A stretch of DNA of 28,513 nt from an uncultured Collinsella sp. (GTDB lineage: Bacteria; Actinomycetota; Coriobacteriia; Coriobacteriales; Coriobacteriaceae): NCBI GenBank assembly GCA_958348225.1, contig CATVYG010000031.1, forward strand, positions 1 through 28,513, read 5' to 3'. Positions 1 through 6,478 of the stretch are shown piece after piece. Position 1 is the stretch's first letter. Each line of letters opens with the position of its first letter. The position numbers and the translations under genes were made by a program. The notes under the pieces are model-generated. The model ran no database searches and was not told where the DNA came from. It saw nothing but the letters and a program-made list of their open reading frames with translations.

Positions 1-52
1 TATGACGTTCTGATTCGTAGTCAGACCCTCTATCCAGCTGAGGTAACGCCGC
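1..52 (-). tRNA. tRNA-Arg(ACG), cut by window edge
   Basis: The 5' 52 nt are identical to the two complete tRNA-Arg genes that follow. They include the acceptor 5' strand, D-arm and an anticodon loop reading CTACGAA (anticodon ACG, read as ICG). The T-arm and 3' end lie outside the window. It is the first of three near-identical tandem copies, each separately promoted. Confidence 0.93.
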
Positions 53-64
53 AACTTGTTGATT

Positions 65-93
65 ATTATGCACATGGACTGAATAAAGGTCAA
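65..93 (-). promoter_or_regulatory. Promoter of first tRNA-Arg
   Basis: On the minus strand there is a -35 TTGACC (88-93) and a -10 CATAAT (65-70) with an exact 17-nt spacer, ending 12 nt before the tRNA 5' end. The same two hexamers and spacer precede the second copy. Confidence 0.75.
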
Positions 94-174
94 GCGTTTT
101 TCAAAAAAAGTTATTGAATTTGATTTTTACTCATTTTGACCACTTGATGCGATCTTCGACGCATCGCGATATAA

Positions 175-200
175 GAAAAGCCTCCGTTACCGGAGGCTTT
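175..200 (-). terminator. Terminator of second tRNA-Arg
   Basis: On the minus strand a 10-bp stem (AAAGCCTCCG with its complement) closed by a GUAA tetraloop is followed by a T-rich tail. It lies just after the 3' end of the tRNA at 211-287. Confidence 0.85.
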
Positions 201-210
201 AAAATTCAAT

Positions 211-287
211 TGGTGCGGCGTATAGGATTCGAACCTATGACGTTCTGATTCGTAGTCAGACCCTCTATCCAGCTGAGGTAACGCCGC
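211..287 (-). tRNA. tRNA-Arg(ACG)
   Basis: A complete 77-nt cloverleaf includes an encoded CCA (211-213). The acceptor stem GCGGCGT pairs with ACGCCGC, the discriminator is A, the anticodon loop is CTACGAA (ACG), and the T-loop is TTCGAAT. ICG decodes CGU, CGC and CGA, which suits this CGC-rich genome and may explain the tandem dosage. Confidence 0.97.
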
Positions 288-299
288 AACGCACGGATT

Positions 300-328
300 A
301 TTATGCACGTGACCCCTCGATGGGTCAA
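300..328 (-). promoter_or_regulatory. Promoter of second tRNA-Arg
   Basis: On the minus strand there is a -35 TTGACC (323-328), a 17-nt spacer and a -10 CATAAT (300-305). These hexamers match the promoter of the first copy. Confidence 0.75.
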
Positions 329-384
329 GCGACAATTTGGAAAATTTTTACGAAGTGATGATTAAGACGCCCACGCCTCGACCG

Positions 385-396
385 AGGTTCGAATCC
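385..396 (+). repeat. Inverted copy of tRNA-Arg T-arm
   Basis: AGGTTCGAATCC reads on the plus strand. It is the T-arm sequence of the flanking tRNA-Arg genes, which are themselves on the minus strand. Exactly 13 nt separate it from the ATAA that opens the terminator at 410. The same motif and spacing occur beside tRNA-Leu and tRNA-Phe in this window, each with that tRNA's own T-loop variant. No full tRNA surrounds it. Confidence 0.6.
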
Positions 397-412
397 ATGC
401 GGTGACGGCATA

Positions 413-441
413 AAAGAAAAGCCCCCGTTGCCGGAGGCTTT
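413..441 (-). terminator. Terminator of third tRNA-Arg
   Basis: The minus-strand hairpin AAAGCCTCCG/CGGGGGCTTT (one U-G wobble) has a GCAA tetraloop and a T-rich tail. It follows the tRNA at 452-528. Confidence 0.85.
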
Positions 442-451
442 CAATTTCAAT

Positions 452-528
452 TGGTGCGGCGTATAGGATTCGAACCTATGACGTTCTGATTCGTAGTCAG
501 ACCCTCTATCCAGCTGAGGTAACGCCGC
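452..528 (-). tRNA. tRNA-Arg(ACG)
   Basis: This is the third tandem copy, 77 nt with encoded CCA, identical in all arms to the copy at 211-287. Anticodon ACG. Confidence 0.97.
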
Positions 529-540
529 AGCGCAAGACAT

Positions 541-569
541 ATAAAACCACTTTAGCTTATTGGAGTCAA
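541..569 (-). promoter_or_regulatory. Promoter of third tRNA-Arg
   Basis: The minus-strand -35 TTGACT (564-569) is followed by a 17-nt spacer and an AT-rich -10 TTTTAT (541-546). It lies upstream of the tRNA 5' end at 528. Confidence 0.65.
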
Positions 570-605
570 GCATAATCTCAAACTTTTTTGTGGAACGCAG
601 TTTTG

Positions 606-983
606 TCATGCTGCTCCGCATATACCGCCGTTCCCCGTACGATCGATTGGCTTTTCGATCACATCGAACCCGGCGTCAAGCTCCCCCAGAAGCGACCGCA
701 CCCGTTGCGCACAGTCGTAGTCGGCAAACGAGATGCTCAGCATTCGGGCCACCTGATTAGAAGTTCCAACGCCATAGAAGTGCTCCAGCGCCACAAGCCC
801 CTCGTGCGCCACAAACGTCTCGACCACATGCGGCGACTCCTCAAAGCACCATTGGGTCAACGGACCCTCACTCGTCTGCCGAACCACCAGGCCGCCCATG
901 CCAGACGGCTCACACGTTACAAGCAGGTACTCCCCGCCCTCGTCGCTCTCAAACAAAACCACCCGATCATCAAACAGCTCCAT
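606..983 (-). CDS. Unknown 125-residue protein, possibly SOS-regulated
   Basis: I do not recognise a family. The 125-residue product is acidic and appears soluble, with no signal peptide or membrane segment. It has alternating hydrophobic stretches (VVLFESDEGGEYLLVTCEP near residues 8-26) suggesting a small alpha/beta fold, and a C-terminal helix followed by a Gly-rich tail. The start is supported by GAAAGGGGA 4 nt upstream of the ATG. It is monocistronic: tRNA-Arg lies downstream and the serS terminator lies upstream. A LexA-like palindrome sits about 60-75 nt upstream of the start codon, overlapping a plausible -10, so damage-induced expression is an inference. Confidence 0.7.
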   Translation of the reverse strand: MELFDDRVVLFESDEGGEYLLVTCEPSGMGGLVVRQTSEGPLTQWCFEESPHVVETFVAHEGLVALEHFYGVGTSNQVARMLSISFADYDCAQRVRSLLGELDAGFDVIEKPIDRTGNGGICGAA

Positions 984-1035
984 CGCGTCCCCTTTCTCTC
1001 GCTCTTATTTAGCAAAAGCATAGCAGGTAGATGGC

Positions 1036-1056
1036 TGTATACAGAACACTTGTTCG
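1036..1056 (-). promoter_or_regulatory. Putative LexA (SOS) box and promoter
   Basis: The minus strand reads CGAACAAGTGTTCT (1043-1056). It matches 13 of 14 positions of the Gram-positive LexA/DinR consensus CGAACRNRYGTTYC and contains the perfect palindrome GAAC-N4-GTTC. A -10-like TATACA follows directly at 1036-1041. The only gene it could serve is the 125-residue protein downstream. Confidence 0.5.
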
Positions 1057-1103
1057 TGTGTTTTCTATTGAGCTGTCCGCACGGCATGGTATGAACCTGC
1101 GCA

Positions 1104-1132
1104 CGAAATAGGGCGCCCCCGAAGGAGCGCCC
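1104..1132 (-). terminator. serS terminator
   Basis: The minus-strand stem GGGCGCTCC pairs with GGGGCGCCC (one U-G) around a UUCG tetraloop. A short T-rich tail follows, 25 nt after the serS stop. Confidence 0.8.
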
Positions 1133-1156
1133 TTGCATATCCCCTATGCAGCCAAG

Positions 1157-2440
1157 TTACGCGACCGGCTCGATCTTCTCGAGGCCGCCCATGTAAGGAC
1201 GCAGAACCTCGGGAATCGTGATGGTGCCGTCGGCGTTCTGGTAGTTCTCCAGAATGGCGGCCATGGTGCGGCCGGCCGGTAGGCCGGAACCGTTGAGAGT
1301 GTGCAGGTAACGCGAACCCTTGAAGTTCTCGGGGTCGCGATACTTGATGTTGGCGCGGCGAGCCTGGAAGTCACCGCAGTTGGAGCAGGAGCTGATCTCC
1401 TTGTAGGCGTTGTAGCTCGGCAGCCAGACCTCGACGTCGTAGGTCTGACGGGCAGAGAAGCCCAAGTCGCCGGTGCACAGGCTAATCACGCGATACGGAA
1501 GGCCCAGCTGCTGCAGCAGGTACTCGGCCTCGGCGGTCATGCTCTCGAGCTCCTCGTCGGACTCCTCCGGTTTAGCGAACTTGACCATCTCGACCTTGTC
1601 GAACTCGTGCTGACGGATGATGCCGCGGGTGTCGCGGCCAGCGGAGCCGGCCTCCTCACGGAAACAGGGAGTGAAGGCAGTGTAGCGGCGCGGCAGGGTG
1701 TCGGCGTCGAGGACCTCGCCGGCGTGCAGGTTGGTAAGCACGACCTCGGCGGTGGGAATCAGGAAGTTATCGCCCGAGACGTGATAGGCGTCGTCCTCAA
1801 ACTTGGGCAGCTGGCCCGTGCCAAACATGGTCTGACGCTTGACGACGATGGGCGGCCACCACTCCTTAAAGCCACGGCTGGTGTGCGTATCGAGGAAGAA
1901 GTTGATGAGGGCGCGCTCAAGACGGGCGCCGGCGCCACCGAGAACGGTGAAGCGGCTGCCGGAGAGCTTGTTGCCACGCTCGAAGTCGAGGATGTCGAGG
2001 TCGGTGCCCAGATCCCAGTGCGGCTTAAAGTCGAAGTCGAACTCGCGCGGAGTGCCCCAACGACGGCGCTCGATGTTCTCGTCCTCGTCCTTACCGTACG
2101 GGGTGGCATCGCACGGAATGTTGGGCAGGTGAGCCATGAAGTCGTACTGCTCCTGCTCGAGAGCGGTGCGGCGCTCGGCCAGACCGTCAATCTTCTCGTT
2201 GACGGCGCGCACGGCCTCCTTGGCGGCCTCGGCCTCGTCCTTCTTGCCCTCCTTCATCAGGGCGCCGATCTTCTTGGACTCGGCATTGCGCGTAGCCTGG
2301 AGCTCCTCGACCTCGGTGATGACGGCACGGCGCTCGTCGTCGAGCTCAAAGAACTTCTCGCGATCCCAAGACGTCTGGCGGTTAGCCATGGCGACATCGA
2401 TGGCATCGGGGTTCTCGCGAACAAACTTGATATCAAGCAT
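1157..2440 (-). CDS. serS: Serine--tRNA ligase
   Basis: Class II aminoacyl-tRNA synthetase that charges tRNA-Ser (and tRNA-Sec) with serine in the cytoplasm; 427 residues, the usual length. The N-terminus MLDIKFVRENP is typical of SerRS. It is followed by the charged long coiled-coil arm (about residues 30-100) that contacts the tRNA long variable arm. The catalytic domain has motif 2 (FREEAGSAGRDTRG) and motif 3 (GLPAGRTMAAILENYQ). An ATG 27 nt further upstream is in frame, but the chosen start has GGAGGA 4 nt before it and matches the family N-terminus. It is monocistronic with its own terminator. No T-box was seen in the short leader. Confidence 0.97.
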   Translation of the reverse strand: MLDIKFVRENPDAIDVAMANRQTSWDREKFFELDDERRAVITEVEELQATRNAESKKIGALMKEGKKDEAEAAKEAVRAVNEKIDGLAERRTALEQEQYDFMAHLPNIPCDATPYGKDEDENIERRRWGTPREFDFDFKPHWDLGTDLDILDFERGNKLSGSRFTVLGGAGARLERALINFFLDTHTSRGFKEWWPPIVVKRQTMFGTGQLPKFEDDAYHVSGDNFLIPTAEVVLTNLHAGEVLDADTLPRRYTAFTPCFREEAGSAGRDTRGIIRQHEFDKVEMVKFAKPEESDEELESMTAEAEYLLQQLGLPYRVISLCTGDLGFSARQTYDVEVWLPSYNAYKEISSCSNCGDFQARRANIKYRDPENFKGSRYLHTLNGSGLPAGRTMAAILENYQNADGTITIPEVLRPYMGGLEKIEPVA

Positions 2441-2497
2441 TAGATCCTCCGGCGATATACATTCCATTTAGGTTGCAACCTTGTTCATGTATGGGCA

Positions 2498-2527
2498 AGT
2501 ATATACTTATGAGCGTTTACGACCCAA
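2498..2527 (-). promoter_or_regulatory. serS promoter with palindromic -10
   Basis: On the minus strand there is a -35-like TTGGGT (2522-2527), an 18-nt spacer and a -10 TATACT (2498-2503). The -10 lies in the perfect palindrome AGTATATACT (2498-2507), so TATACT is also present on the plus strand at 2502-2507, facing the small membrane protein gene. The plus-strand -35 is weak. Confidence 0.4.
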
Positions 2528-2551
2528 CTCAACTACGCAAGAAGGCACCCA

Positions 2552-2725
2552 ATGGACGCAGTTTTTTCCTTTTTGTTTGGCACCCGCACCGGTTTTGCCA
2601 TCCTTTTCGCCGGCGGCATCCTGTTATTTGCGATTCTTGCCTTTGTAATGGAGAAGCGTACCCATAAGATGTACGTCGACCGCGGACCCAAGTCCGAGGA
2701 TGAGGAAGACAGCTTCTGGGACTAA
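2552..2725 (+). CDS. Small single-span membrane protein (57 aa)
   Basis: The predicted 57-residue protein starts MDAVFSFLFGTRTGF. It has one strongly hydrophobic segment (about residues 14-33), then a basic turn (EKRTHK) and a very acidic tail ending KSEDEEDSFWD. The arrangement suggests an N-out/C-in single-pass membrane protein, but topology is only inferred. AGAAGG lies 6 nt upstream of the ATG. It is one of two plus-strand genes in the window, divergent from serS and convergent with proC. The TAA stop lies at the very edge of a large inverted repeat. I do not know its function; small conserved membrane proteins like this are easily missed by gene finders. Confidence 0.7.
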   Translation: MDAVFSFLFGTRTGFAILFAGGILLFAILAFVMEKRTHKMYVDRGPKSEDEEDSFWD

Positions 2726-2883
2726 CCTGCCAAAAAGGGACAGGTTTATTTTGGTCGGTTTTATCTGGGCAAACGCAAGCGCCCCGCAACTGGAATTGAG
2801 CCAGTTGCGGGGCGCTTTTCGCACATACGACAAAACCGCAGGAAAAACCTGCCAAAATAAACCTGTCCCTAAATGGCAGGTTT
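2724..2883. repeat. Long inverted-repeat element
   Basis: About 160 bp form nested inverted repeats. The outermost arms are AACCTGCC (2724-2731) and GGCAGGTT (2875-2882). Inside them are 18-bp perfect arms, GGGACAGGTTTATTTTGG (2737-2754) and its complement (2852-2869), and then short CGGTTTT arms. At the centre is a 17-bp hairpin. The element fills the whole gap between two convergent stop codons. It may be a dispersed palindromic (REP/MITE-like) element; there is no ORF in it. Confidence 0.7.
2777..2820. terminator. Bidirectional terminator hairpin
   Basis: A perfect 17-bp stem (2777-2793 with 2801-2817) has a 7-nt loop, with AA before and TTTT after on the plus strand. It sits between the convergent small membrane protein gene and proC and could terminate both. 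Confidence 0.7.
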
Positions 2884-3653
2884 TACTGGAGAGTTGCGTC
2901 GATTGCCTTGACCAGGGCACTGCGCATGCCGGCGTCCTCGAGCGCAACGACGCCCTTGATGGTGGCACCACCGGGCGAGCATACGGCATCCTTCATCGCC
3001 GCAGGATGCTGGCCAGTTGCAAGCTGCAGCTTTGCCGTACCCAGCACCATCTGGCTCACAATGCGATAGGCATCGGCACGCGGGATACCGTGCTTGACCG
3101 CTGCATCGCCCAGGGCCTCGATTGCCATGGCGACAAATGCCGGAGCGCAACCACCCACCGTGCCGCCCACAAACAGCAGGCTCGTATCGAGCTCGACCAC
3201 CGCACCGAGCTTGCCAAGCAGATCAAGCACCACTGCGCTCTGCTCATCACTAAGCGTGGAAGCCTTCTCGCAGGCGATGACGCCCTCGCCCACCGAAACC
3301 GGTGTGTTGGGCACCGTCGAGATGTGCGCGACGCCCGGCAGGACCTGCTCCCACTTGGCACTGTCCCAAGTCCAGGCAACCGACAGAACGACCTTGTCGG
3401 CAAGAATGTCCTTGAGCGGGGCGAATACCTTCTCGATCATGTACGGTTTGACCGCAGCGACCACGATATCGGATGCGGCGACAACCTCGGCGGCATCGTG
3501 ACAGGCGACCATGCCGCGCGCCTCGCAGCGCTCAACCAGTGCGTCGTAGCGACCCGCGCAGGCGCACATGTCGCTCACAGCTACACCGGCAGCGATCCAG
3601 CCATCGGCCATAGCGCTCGCCATATTGCCAAAACCGACAAATCCAATCTTCAT
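2883..3653 (-). CDS. proC: Pyrroline-5-carboxylate reductase
   Basis: Reduces 1-pyrroline-5-carboxylate to L-proline with NAD(P)H, the last step of proline synthesis. The 256-residue length is close to the family norm. The N-terminal Rossmann dinucleotide motif is GFGNMASAM (residues 7-15). The segment VPNTPVSVGEG in the middle is the typical substrate/cofactor region. The C-terminal helical dimerisation domain contains the family signature around CSPGGATIKGVVALEDAG. AAAGGA lies about 10 nt before the ATG. It appears monocistronic. Its TAA stop lies at the edge of the inverted-repeat element. Confidence 0.95.
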   Translation of the reverse strand: MKIGFVGFGNMASAMADGWIAAGVAVSDMCACAGRYDALVERCEARGMVACHDAAEVVAASDIVVAAVKPYMIEKVFAPLKDILADKVVLSVAWTWDSAKWEQVLPGVAHISTVPNTPVSVGEGVIACEKASTLSDEQSAVVLDLLGKLGAVVELDTSLLFVGGTVGGCAPAFVAMAIEALGDAAVKHGIPRADAYRIVSQMVLGTAKLQLATGQHPAAMKDAVCSPGGATIKGVVALEDAGMRSALVKAIDATLQ

Positions 3654-3726
3654 ATCTCATAGTCCTTTCAGACACATTCCTCAAAACGAAAGGTATTGTC
3701 CCACGCCATTGTTTCGTATTGCCGAC

Positions 3727-4197
3727 CTATTTGTGATACGGCTCGCCACGACTGATCTTGCAGGCGCGGTAGATTTGCTCCAGCAGCACCACGCGCGCCA
3801 GGTTATGCGGCAAGGTAATGCGTCCAAAGCTGAGCATCTCGTCGGCGCGGGCGCGCACGTCATCGCTCACGCCGTCCGATCCGCCAATCACAAAGGCGAT
3901 GTCGCTGTTACCACGCAGCATAAGATCATCGAGCCGCGCCGAAAACTCCTCGCTCGAGCGCTCTTTGCCCTCAATGGCCAGCAGGATCACATGCGCTCGA
4001 GACGGCAAGGCAGCAAGAATCGCCGCCCCCTCCTTGTCGCGCGCGGCATCCACGCCGCCCGCCTTAGCCGGGTCGATATCGGCCACCTCGCGGATATCAA
4101 CCTTGGCATAGGCACCTAGGCGCTTGGCGTACTCAGCGCACGCGTCCTTCCAAAAGCGCTCCTTGAGCTTACCGACGCAAACGACGGTGTATTTCAC
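3727..4197 (-). CDS. rlmH: 23S rRNA pseudouridine-1915 N3-methyltransferase
   Basis: SPOUT-class methyltransferase that methylates pseudouridine 1915 in helix 69 of 23S rRNA using SAM. The 156-residue length is typical. The trefoil-knot SAM site is visible in LLAIEGKERSSEEF and FVIGGSDGVSDDV. The C-terminal LPHNLARVVLLEQIYRA and the final GEPYHK are hallmarks of RlmH. It lies 6 nt downstream of the SPFH gene, so the two are probably co-transcribed. Confidence 0.96.
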   Translation of the reverse strand: MKYTVVCVGKLKERFWKDACAEYAKRLGAYAKVDIREVADIDPAKAGGVDAARDKEGAAILAALPSRAHVILLAIEGKERSSEEFSARLDDLMLRGNSDIAFVIGGSDGVSDDVRARADEMLSFGRITLPHNLARVVLLEQIYRACKISRGEPYHK

Positions 4198-4203
4198 GCG
4201 CGT

Positions 4204-5142
4204 TTACTCCTTCGAATCGTTTTGAACTTTGCCGGCGGTCAGCATCTGCTCGAACATAGAGGCCGACTGCGAGAAGTCGCTCGGCAGCACGACCGTCGAG
4301 GTTTTACCCGTGCGAGCGAACTCCGTCATCATCTCGGACCACTGCGTAAACATGAACAGTTGGTTGGCCTCGTCATTGCCGACACCCGTCTCCTGGATGA
4401 TCTCGAGCGAATCTTTGATACCCAGCGCGATGGCCTTGCGCTGGTTGGCGATGCCCTCGCCCGCCTTTTCCATAGCCTCGGCCTCGGCGGTCGCCTCGGT
4501 GACGCGCTTGATGCGGTCGGCCTCGGCGAGCTCCTGTGCCGCAGCGCGCTTGCGCTGGGCGGCGTTGATGTCGTTCATGGAGTTCTCGACCTCGGTCGGC
4601 AGTGCGATTTTGGTGATGAGCGTCGACACGAGGGTGAAGCCGTAGGCGGCCATCTGCTCGGAAACGGTAGCGTTGACATCCTTGGCGATGTCATCCTTCT
4701 TGGCAAAGACCTCATCGAGTGTGTAGACGGGAATCGAAGAGCGCAGGGCGTCGGTGATGAAGTCACGCATCTGGTCGACGGGCTCCTGCAGCATGTAGTA
4801 GCTCTTGTAGATACCCGAATCTGCCGGGCCGGCGCCCATGTCATAGCTCACGTGGTACTGAGCAGAGACCTCGAGGCCGATGGTCACATTATCCTGAGTC
4901 TTAACGTCGATACCAAAACCGTTTTTCATGGTGCGCAGACTCACCGTGGCGGCTTTGCGGTCGATCACGGGCACCTTCATGTGGAAGCCCGCGTTGACGA
5001 TGCGGTTAAACTTGCCCAGACGCTCGATGATCACGGCATGCTGTTGTTCAACGACATAGCAGGCGTTGGGAAGCAGCAGCAACAAAATGATGATGGGAAT
5101 CAAAAGGCTCGTAAGGGCGGCAATGATACCGGACAACAGCAT
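4204..5142 (-). CDS. SPFH/Band 7 (stomatin-like) membrane protein
   Basis: The 312-residue protein has one N-terminal hydrophobic anchor (residues 4-26, rich in Ile/Leu) and an SPFH/Band 7 domain (about 28-200, starting VVEQQHAVIIERLGKFNRI). A charged Ala/Glu-rich coiled-coil stretch (about 205-250) follows, then a variable C-terminus. Proteins of this family oligomerise at the membrane and are linked to microdomains and to FtsH/NfeD-type partners; no NfeD gene adjoins it. The start is set by AGGAGA 4 nt before the ATG; an in-frame ATG 21 nt upstream has no good ribosome site. It heads a two-gene unit with rlmH. Confidence 0.9.
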   Translation of the reverse strand: MLLSGIIAALTSLLIPIIILLLLLPNACYVVEQQHAVIIERLGKFNRIVNAGFHMKVPVIDRKAATVSLRTMKNGFGIDVKTQDNVTIGLEVSAQYHVSYDMGAGPADSGIYKSYYMLQEPVDQMRDFITDALRSSIPVYTLDEVFAKKDDIAKDVNATVSEQMAAYGFTLVSTLITKIALPTEVENSMNDINAAQRKRAAAQELAEADRIKRVTEATAEAEAMEKAGEGIANQRKAIALGIKDSLEIIQETGVGNDEANQLFMFTQWSEMMTEFARTGKTSTVVLPSDFSQSASMFEQMLTAGKVQNDSKE

Positions 5143-5200
5143 GGTCTCTCCTCTGATAGGCACACGTTGGCATTAGGATACCCGTCCAAGGAGATCGTGC

Positions 5201-5259
5201 ATAACAAAAAAGCCCCCATTGCTGGGAACTCTTTCATTTAATGGTGCGGGCGAAAGGAC
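5201..5259. repeat. Left direct repeat: copy of tRNA-Leu 3' end plus terminator
   Basis: This 59-bp segment is 57/59 identical to 5390-5448. It contains the tRNA-Leu terminator hairpin, encoded CCA, acceptor 3' strand and T-stem 3' strand, and it stops in the T-arm. It is a truncated tRNA 3' end with no remaining cloverleaf, and the two copies flank a 130-bp insert. Confidence 0.85.
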
Positions 5260-5389
5260 GTCCGCGTATCCGCTTCGCGGATCCGCACCGGCTTCGGCCG
5301 CCTGCCGGCGGACTCGCCAGCTCGCTAAAAACGCTCCGCGTTTTCTTTACGCTCGCTCCTTCGCAGGTTCAAGTCCCCGCGATGGGCCC
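5260..5389. other. Hairpin-rich insert between tRNA-Leu direct repeats
   Basis: This 130-bp non-coding insert contains several short palindromes: ATCCGC-TTC-GCGGAT, CCGGCTTCGGCCG and AAAACGC-TCC-GCGTTTT. It ends with AGGTTCAAGTCC (5365-5376), an inverted copy of the tRNA-Leu T-arm, 13 nt before the right direct repeat. The order hairpin 1, hairpin 2, AAACGC hairpin, inverted T-arm is shared with the insert at tRNA-Phe although the sequences differ. It could be a minimal non-autonomous element, an excision scar or a recombination product; there is no integrase. Confidence 0.55.
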
Positions 5390-5394
5390 ATAAC

Positions 5395-5421
5395 AAAAAA
5401 GCCCCCATCGCTGGGAGCTCT
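5395..5421 (-). terminator. tRNA-Leu terminator
   Basis: The minus-strand stem AGCTCCCA/TGGGGGCT has a GCGA tetraloop, then a run of six T. It is duplicated with two changes at 5205-5233. Confidence 0.85.
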
Positions 5422-5430
5422 TTCATTTAA

Positions 5431-5517
5431 TGGTGCGGGCGAAAGGACTTGAACCTTCATGGGGTTGCCCCCATACGGACCTGAACCGTACGCGTCTGCC
5501 AATTCCGCCACGCCCGC
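5431..5517 (-). tRNA. tRNA-Leu(CAG)
   Basis: The gene is 87 nt including CCA (5431-5433), a class II tRNA with a long variable arm. The acceptor GCGGGCG pairs with CGCCCGC and the discriminator is A. The anticodon loop TTCAGGT gives CAG. The T-loop is TTCAAGT. Its 3' end and terminator are duplicated 189 bp downstream. Confidence 0.97.
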
Positions 5518-5528
5518 GTGCAGGAATT

Positions 5529-5557
5529 AGAATAACGGAGCGCCATCGCGAACGCAA
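5529..5557 (-). promoter_or_regulatory. tRNA-Leu promoter
   Basis: On the minus strand there is a -35 TTGCGT (5552-5557), a 17-nt spacer and a -10 TATTCT (5529-5534). It lies between the tatD stop and the tRNA. Confidence 0.6.
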
Positions 5558-5560
5558 GAA

Positions 5561-6478
5561 CTATTTTTGAAAAAGTTTGCAGGCATTTTCCCAAGCTGCT
5601 CGCGCGATTGCCTCAGCATCCTCGCCGGTACGATCGACACGGTCGTTGACCAGCGTGTTTGCCGTAATGGAGATCATTGCGGGCTCGCATTCAAGACCGC
5701 GGATGGGCTCCGGAGCCATATACGGGCAATCCGTCTCGAACAAAATTCGATCGAGTGGGGTTGCCGCGAATGCCTCGCGCACGTCGTCGTTGCGCTTAAA
5801 GGTAGCCGCACCACCATAGGCGATATAGCAGCCCAGCTCCACAAAGCGCTCCATCGTGGCGCGGTCCTCGCCAAAGCAGTGCAGCACACAACCGGCCTGG
5901 GGCACGCCCACCTCACGAAGCACGTTGTAGGCGTCCACGTGCGAGGTACGCTCATGGTCCGTGTCCTCGTGGCGCAGATGCAGCTCCACCGGCACGTTAC
6001 GGCACACGGCAAGCTCGAGCTGACGCGCCATGCAGTCAATCTGCACGTTATGGGATGCCGGCGCGATATCGTCGTCATAGTCCATGTGGTAGTCCAGGCC
6101 GATTTCGCCAATACCGGCGCATAAGGGGTCATCGAGCGCGGCAACGACCTGTGCGTGAACGTCGTCGGTATAGTCCGGCGCGCCATACGGATGCACGCCG
6201 GCAAGATACTTGATCTGAGGGATATCCTGCATCGGCAGAATTTCGCGCACGAGCCAGTCGCTATAGTCCGTCACGCTGCGTTTGTCAGCGATGGGGTCGA
6301 ACATCGTCACCAACAGGTCGACGCCCGCGGCTTTGGCGCGCACGAGCGTCTCGGGCACTTCTTTGCCCCAAAACGAAAGCAGATGCGCATGCGTGTCGGC
6401 AAGCGGCGCCAAGGGCACGGGACAAGCAACCGTCTTCTTTTTCTTGGTAAACGTCACGCGTTCGGCATTAAGCGTCAT
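5561..6478 (-). CDS. TatD-family metal-dependent hydrolase/DNase
   Basis: A 305-residue TIM-barrel hydrolase of the amidohydrolase superfamily; TatD enzymes are metal-dependent 3'-5' nucleases. Metal ligands are visible: the DTHAH motif at residues 28-32, Glu in GEIGLDYH, His in ELHLRH, His in LHCFGE, and Asp in FETDCPYMAPEP. A Lys-rich N-terminal tail (TKKKK) precedes the barrel, and the length is slightly above the usual 260 or so. Its ATG overlaps the rsmA stop by 11 nt, indicating translational coupling; a tatD-rsmA association is common in bacteria. I avoid a gene symbol because TatD has several paralogues. Confidence 0.9.
   Translation of the reverse strand: MTLNAERVTFTKKKKTVACPVPLAPLADTHAHLLSFWGKEVPETLVRAKAAGVDLLVTMFDPIADKRSVTDYSDWLVREILPMQDIPQIKYLAGVHPYGAPDYTDDVHAQVVAALDDPLCAGIGEIGLDYHMDYDDDIAPASHNVQIDCMARQLELAVCRNVPVELHLRHEDTDHERTSHVDAYNVLREVGVPQAGCVLHCFGEDRATMERFVELGCYIAYGGAATFKRNDDVREAFAATPLDRILFETDCPYMAPEPIRGLECEPAMISITANTLVNDRVDRTGEDAEAIARAAWENACKLFQK

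Noticed and set aside
385..410. Plus-strand tRNA gene or pseudogene at the inverted T-arm motifs (also 5365-5390 and 11650-11676)
   Set aside because: Only a T-loop-like stretch is present. T-stem pairing is poor and no D-arm, anticodon arm or acceptor 5' strand can be found upstream.
2440..2551. T-box leader for serS (and for metG at 9038-9106)
   Set aside because: Leaders are under 110 nt, with no T-box consensus, specifier hairpin or antiterminator visible.
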